A DNA stretch of 64,000 nucleotides from Arundinibacter roseus (GTDB taxonomy: Bacteria; Bacteroidota; Bacteroidia; Cytophagales; Spirosomataceae). Below are positions 59,944 to 64,000 of this stretch, in pieces; within the stretch, counting starts at the first letter, position 1; the number at the start of each line of letters is the position of its first letter. The notes under the pieces are model-generated. The model had not been told where the DNA came from. It ran no database searches and worked only from the letters and a program-made list of their open reading frames with translations. The position numbers and the translations under genes are program-made. The stretch lies in the NCBI RefSeq assembly GCF_004348825.1, contig NZ_SMJU01000004.1, positions 62,818 through 126,817 of the forward strand, given 5' to 3'.

Positions 59944-61047
59944 TTAAACTATTGCCTGAGTTTTAAGCAGTTTCATGACCTGTTGCTCAGCTACCGAATG
60001 TATCGAATCATCCTGAGGGTTTGCACTGGCAAGCCCTTTGATTTTTTGAGCAGTATAGGCACTCAGTACCGCCGGATGAACATAATAGCGTTTGCAAACT
60101 GCCCGTGTATTGCCCAATCGGGCAGCAACTACATCAAAGCATTGGTTAAGTTTACGCGTCAAATCTGTTTGGTTTTTGGGTGGTTCAAGCGTAGCCAAAT
60201 ACTCATAAGCTGTTAAAGTACCCATCCATGTTCTGAAATCCTTGGCCGAAAAATCCCCGTCCGTATGTTCCCGAAGGTAGGCATTTACCTGCTCTGCCTG
60301 TACGTTCTTTCTGAACCCGTCGTCTGTTACATATTGAAACAACCGACGGCCCGGCAGACTCTTTAAATGCTGAATCTGACGGGCAAGGCTGCGGTCACGC
60401 AGCAAAATATCATGTTTGATCCCTTTTTTGCCGGTAAATCGGAACCGAATCGTTGCACCGGACACCTGCGCATGCCGGGCATCCAGGGTGGTAATACCTG
60501 AGCTTCCGTGCTGTTTTCGGTAGCGTTGGTTACCAATTCTAATACAGGTTTTTTCCATCAGACGGATGACCAATGCTGTTACCTTTGTACAGGAATAGTC
60601 CTTTTTGCGCAAATCTTTATCCACTTGTTCGCGCAAGATGGGAAGCGCTTTTGCAAAATTGAGCAATCGAAAATACTTGGTATAATTACGAATCTGTGTC
60701 CAGTATTCATGGTACCGATACTGTTTCCGACCGGCTTCATCAATGCCCGTTGCCTGCAAATGTCCCATTGAATCCTTACAAATCCAGACGTTTTTCCAGG
60801 CTGGCGGAAGCACTAGATTTTTGAATCGCTGCAAATCTTGTTTATTTTTACAGCGGTTACCTATTTCATCTAAATAATAAAAACCTTTCCCTGCTTTTTT
60901 GCGGAAATAGCCCGCGCTGGTGCCCGGCTCAACATACAATAGCCCGACTGCCTCAGCCGTAAGTACTGGACTACGACGAATTTTTCTTAATGAACTTCGG
61001 CTCAATGCACCAAACACGGGATTTACAGGGTCAATGGAGACTGTCAT
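59944..61047 (-). CDS. DNA topoisomerase IB
   Basis: The 367-residue protein matches bacterial type IB topoisomerases. It has KGFYYLDEIGNRCKNKQDL, LVLPPAWKNVWICKDSMGHLQATGID, EKTCIRIGNQRYRKQHGSSGITTLDARH with active-site arginine, KGIKHDILLRDRSLARQI, TDGDFSAKDFRTWMGTL, and KRYYVHPAVL with the nucleophile tyrosine near residue 322. It relaxes supercoils through a 3'-phosphotyrosine link. Length is normal. Confidence 0.95.
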   Translation of the reverse strand: MTVSIDPVNPVFGALSRSSLRKIRRSPVLTAEAVGLLYVEPGTSAGYFRKKAGKGFYYLDEIGNRCKNKQDLQRFKNLVLPPAWKNVWICKDSMGHLQATGIDEAGRKQYRYHEYWTQIRNYTKYFRLLNFAKALPILREQVDKDLRKKDYSCTKVTALVIRLMEKTCIRIGNQRYRKQHGSSGITTLDARHAQVSGATIRFRFTGKKGIKHDILLRDRSLARQIQHLKSLPGRRLFQYVTDDGFRKNVQAEQVNAYLREHTDGDFSAKDFRTWMGTLTAYEYLATLEPPKNQTDLTRKLNQCFDVVAARLGNTRAVCKRYYVHPAVLSAYTAQKIKGLASANPQDDSIHSVAEQQVMKLLKTQAIV

Positions 61048-61461
61048 GGGACGAATTGCGTAAAATGTAAGTAGTTTTACGCTAATACAACAAAAATACC
61101 CAGGAGAAAAAAAAGCAGAAAGGTTTAATAAAAAATGACTGATTATTAGTGCGTTAGGATTATTTTATTAAACTAAAAGTAAGAAGATTTGTAACGGATG
61201 GTTGGGGTAAATCTTGTACATATATGTATCTGAGTTCTCTGAAAAATGAGTAATAAAAAGCACAGTATTAGAATAAAACAGTCCATTTTTTGTTGAACTC
61301 TATGGGTGGATTTGGATTCATTAAACCGAAGTTTAACGAATTATTCGTGTGAAAGTAAATTGAATAAAGAGTAGTATTAAGCGGTAAAATCTTTTTAAAA
61401 TCGGCTATAAATTAAAATGGCCCGTTCATAACATAGTAAACCCATTTAGATCAATTAGTAT
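61048..61461. other. Intergenic promoter region, no gene seen
   Basis: The 414 bp are AT-rich with no coding-looking frame. They should hold the divergent promoters of topoisomerase IB and the SMP-30 gene. Confidence 0.5.
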
Positions 61462-62358
61462 ATGAATATAAGTACACTGATTACACTGTTTTTACTTATG
61501 GCTAGTCCAAAACCAGCATTCATCGACTCCCCTTTGGTAAAGGAAGGAGCTACACTTCAAAAACTTGCCGGAGAATTTGCCTTCACCGAAGGGCCGATTT
61601 CTGATGCAGAAGGTAACGTCTATTTTACAGACCAACCCAACGACCGAATCATGAAGTGGGGCATTGATCAGACGCTGTCTACCTACATGCAACCGTCTGG
61701 ACGTGCCAACGGCATGTTCATGGACAGTAAAGGCAGCTTGTGGGTGTGTGCCGACGAAAAAAACGAGCTTTGGAAAATTGATAAAAATAAGAAAGTAACC
61801 GTTCTTCTTACGGAGTACAACGGGCAATTGCTCAACGGCCCCAACGATGTGTGGGTCATGCCAAACGGCAGCGCATTTTTTACGGATCCATTCTACGCCC
61901 GTCCGTGGTGGAACCGAAAAGATATGAAACAAGACGTACAGGGCGTGTATTTTCTTAGTAAAAATCACAAAACCCTGACCCGCGTAGTGGATGACATGAA
62001 ACAGCCAAACGGGATTATCGGCACTGCCGACGGCAAGAAGTTGTATGTCGCCGACATTGGCGCTGGCAAAACGTATGTGTTTGATATTGATGCCAAAGGA
62101 AAACTAAGCAACCGTAAACTTTTTTGTGAGAAAGGCTCCGATGGCATGACCCTCGATACGAAAGGAAATGTGTACCTCACACATGGTGATGGTGTTACGG
62201 TGTACAGTCCGGAAGGCGAAAAATTGCTCAATATTCCGACCGGAGAAGGCTGGACGGCTAATGTTTGTTTTGGTGGTAAAAACCATTCAACGCTTTTCAT
62301 CACCGCAAGTAAAGGCCTTTATGCCCTCGAAATGAATGTACAGGGGATTAAACCGTAA
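61462..62358 (+). CDS. SMP-30/gluconolactonase-family protein
   Basis: The 298-residue protein has a short hydrophobic N-terminus (signal-like) and a six-bladed propeller: FAFTEGPISDAEGNVYFTDQPND, GPNDVWVMPNGSAFFTDPFYARPW, MKQPNGIIGTADGKKLYVADIG, and DGMTLDTKGNVYLTHGDG. The glutamate/asparagine/aspartate metal site is consistent with lactonase activity. Substrate is unknown. Confidence 0.93.
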   Translation: MNISTLITLFLLMASPKPAFIDSPLVKEGATLQKLAGEFAFTEGPISDAEGNVYFTDQPNDRIMKWGIDQTLSTYMQPSGRANGMFMDSKGSLWVCADEKNELWKIDKNKKVTVLLTEYNGQLLNGPNDVWVMPNGSAFFTDPFYARPWWNRKDMKQDVQGVYFLSKNHKTLTRVVDDMKQPNGIIGTADGKKLYVADIGAGKTYVFDIDAKGKLSNRKLFCEKGSDGMTLDTKGNVYLTHGDGVTVYSPEGEKLLNIPTGEGWTANVCFGGKNHSTLFITASKGLYALEMNVQGIKP

Positions 62359-62406
62359 ACCCACTTTTAGAAATTTATTCTTTTTATATTCCTTTGAATT
62401 GACCTT

Positions 62407-64000
62407 ATGCAACCAACTTTTACCCGGCGTCGGCTACTTTTTATAGGCCTGGTTTTTTTTCTCGTTTTTCATGGTCTTTCGGGAAAAGCACTGGCGCAAA
62501 AAGCCGAGACAAGCGGACGAATCCTGGATGCGCAGGTTGACAATGCTCCGTTGAGTTTTGCGAGTATCCGTTTGTTTAAAGCGGGCAGCGATCCCAAAGT
62601 CGCCGATTCTTTTGTGGCAGGGGCAGTAGCCGACGAAAAAGGGAATTTTGTAGTGCAAAGTCCCTACGGCAGCTACTTTGCCATGATTGAGTTTTTGGGC
62701 TATAAAACCATTACTACCAATACTTTTACGCTGACAGCCGATAAGCCAAAGCACGATTTGGGAACGCTGAAACTGGAAACTTCGGCTAACTCACTGGATG
62801 AAGTAGTAGTGCAGGCAGAAAAAAGCTCCATGGAGCTTTCGCTTGATAAACGGATATTTAATGTTGGTAAAGATTTGGCTAATGCGGGTGGTTCTGCCAC
62901 CGAAATTCTGAGCAATATTCCTTCTGTTTCAGTAGATCCCGAAGGAAATGTGAAACTACGAGGCAGCGGCAATGTCCGCATTTTGATTGATGGGAAACCT
63001 TCCGGCCTGGTAAGTTTTAAAGGCGGGAGCGGCTTGCAGCAATTGCAGGGAAGCTTGATCGAACGTGTAGAAATCATAACCAATCCTTCGGCCCGCTATG
63101 AAGCCGAAGGAATGGCGGGGATTATTAATATTGTCCTGAAAAAAGAACGTAAAGAGGGGTTTAACGGATCTTTTGAAGTAATTACCGGGCAGCCTGTCAA
63201 CTATGGCGGTGCAGCGAATTTGAATTACCGTCACCGGAAAGTCAACTTTTTTATCAACTACGGCATTGCCTACCGGATTCAGCCTGGCCGGAGTTCCTTG
63301 TATCAGGAAGTTTATACGCCCGATACAACGTTTTATCTGCAACAAAGTAACAAGGGCCGCATCCTGGGATTCAACCAGAATATCCGGGGAGGTTTGGATT
63401 TTTTCTTTACAGAAAAAAGCATTTTGACTGCCTCTTATCTGTTTCGTCGGTCCGACGCCAATCGGATAACGGATATAGAATATCAGGACTTTGCTTTTAC
63501 ACCAACCAACCTCACGAGCCGGACGTTTCGGCGGCAGGATGAGGATGAAGTAGAACCTAATTCAGAATATGTGCTAAGTTATAAGCGGGAGTTTGCCCGT
63601 AAGGATCACAATCTGACTGCCGAAGTGCGGTTCCTGGACAACTGGGAGCGCTCCGATCAATTATTCACCCAACGGTCAGAATCACCAGGTGGAAAGCCTC
63701 TTCCGGCCCTGGATCAGGTGCAACATTCGTTAAATGATGAGTTTGAAAAGCAACTGTTGTTTCAGCTGGACTACATTCAGCCCCTGGGAAAGGAAGGTAA
63801 ATTTGAGTCAGGCCTTCGGTCGAGTTTTCGGGATATGGTCAATGATTTTGTCGTTAATGAGCAGAACGAACAAGGCCAATGGGAAGCGTTGCCAAACCTG
63901 AAAAACTACTTTATTTACAATGAAAATATTCACGCAGCGTACGGTATTTTGGGAAACAAAACCAATAAACTTTCCTATCAGGTAGGGTTGCGAGCCGAGT
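62407..64000 (+). CDS. Outer-membrane beta-barrel family protein (partial)
   Basis: ATG 62407 opens a frame that runs off the right edge after 531 codons. It starts with a signal peptide (RRLLFIGLVFFLVFHGLSG). A CarboxypepD_reg-like domain follows (residues 35-130, FASIRLFKAGSD), then a plug-like region (LSNIPSVSVDPEGNVKLRGSGNVRILIDGKP), and the start of the PF14905 outer-membrane barrel with repeated amphipathic strands. It resembles a TonB-dependent receptor-type protein but is not a SusC pair. Confidence 0.9.
   Translation, partial: MQPTFTRRRLLFIGLVFFLVFHGLSGKALAQKAETSGRILDAQVDNAPLSFASIRLFKAGSDPKVADSFVAGAVADEKGNFVVQSPYGSYFAMIEFLGYKTITTNTFTLTADKPKHDLGTLKLETSANSLDEVVVQAEKSSMELSLDKRIFNVGKDLANAGGSATEILSNIPSVSVDPEGNVKLRGSGNVRILIDGKPSGLVSFKGGSGLQQLQGSLIERVEIITNPSARYEAEGMAGIINIVLKKERKEGFNGSFEVITGQPVNYGGAANLNYRHRKVNFFINYGIAYRIQPGRSSLYQEVYTPDTTFYLQQSNKGRILGFNQNIRGGLDFFFTEKSILTASYLFRRSDANRITDIEYQDFAFTPTNLTSRTFRRQDEDEVEPNSEYVLSYKREFARKDHNLTAEVRFLDNWERSDQLFTQRSESPGGKPLPALDQVQHSLNDEFEKQLLFQLDYIQPLGKEGKFESGLRSSFRDMVNDFVVNEQNEQGQWEALPNLKNYFIYNENIHAAYGILGNKTNKLSYQVGLRAE

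Overview
The window reads as a chromosome segment of a Bacteroidota bacterium, most likely a Cytophagales member (Dyadobacter/Spirosoma-like; inferred, no rRNA is present). The host part carries a CHU_C/type B sorting domain of the type IX secretion system, DUF5686 and PF14905 outer-membrane proteins, TAnnTTTG-type promoters and almost no Shine-Dalgarno sequences. The left 28.8 kb is a prophage cut by the window's left edge. The right 35 kb is ordinary host chromosome.

Prophage (1-about 28,900). Nearly everything is on the minus strand, so transcription runs right to left. From the right end: a XRE repressor (28320, plus strand) faces a small regulator (27480). Small early genes follow (27379-26174), then a leader with two tRNA-like RNA elements (25905-26139) and a winged-helix, replication-type protein (24295). 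Next come a plus-strand AT-rich cargo gene (22810) and umuDC (20817-22483). The structural block holds a beta-helix tail-fibre-like protein (17832), DUF1353, a SppA/S49 prohead protease (15904), a scaffold-like protein, the major capsid protein (14249), a further head/tail protein and two mutually overlapping disordered frames (12949-13465). A structured leader RNA (12752-12846) precedes a 71-aa gene. A ParB-like protein and a TET-associated-type glycosyltransferase follow (9966-11317), suggesting DNA-base modification. From 9.9 to 3.8 kb is an accessory strip of small gene cassettes. Five of its units start from the same 34-bp repeat and most end in a strong hairpin terminator; it includes a RadC-like JAB protein and an N6-methylase-like protein without a catalytic motif. 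At the left edge are a stand-alone RarA/MgsA C-terminal domain, the small and large terminase subunits and the start of a portal-like gene. No integrase is visible; it, and the tail genes, probably lie left of the window. The right boundary is probably 28,784-28,938.

Host chromosome (28,954-64,000). Genes are mostly in short, independent units. Glycan-active enzymes are scattered through it: GH33 sialidase, a GH109-type oxidoreductase-fold glycosidase, a NagX/DUF5009 acyltransferase, a BNR-4 protein facing a PL38-type lyase, and a SASA-type esterase. There are also housekeeping and stress genes (1-Cys peroxiredoxin, GH25 lysozyme, RluF, CPA2 antiporter with glutaredoxin, TesB, Pgi, topoisomerase IB) and transporters (Bcr/CflA MFS, BCCT). 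Cell-envelope proteins (DUF5686, DUF885 peptidase, CHU_C protein, PF14905 barrel) complete it. No SusCD pair is present, so this is not a classical polysaccharide-utilisation locus.

The most unusual content is in the prophage: a three-way-junction leader RNA with potential kissing loops, tandem tRNA-like elements ahead of the replication gene, and a repeat-driven cassette array.
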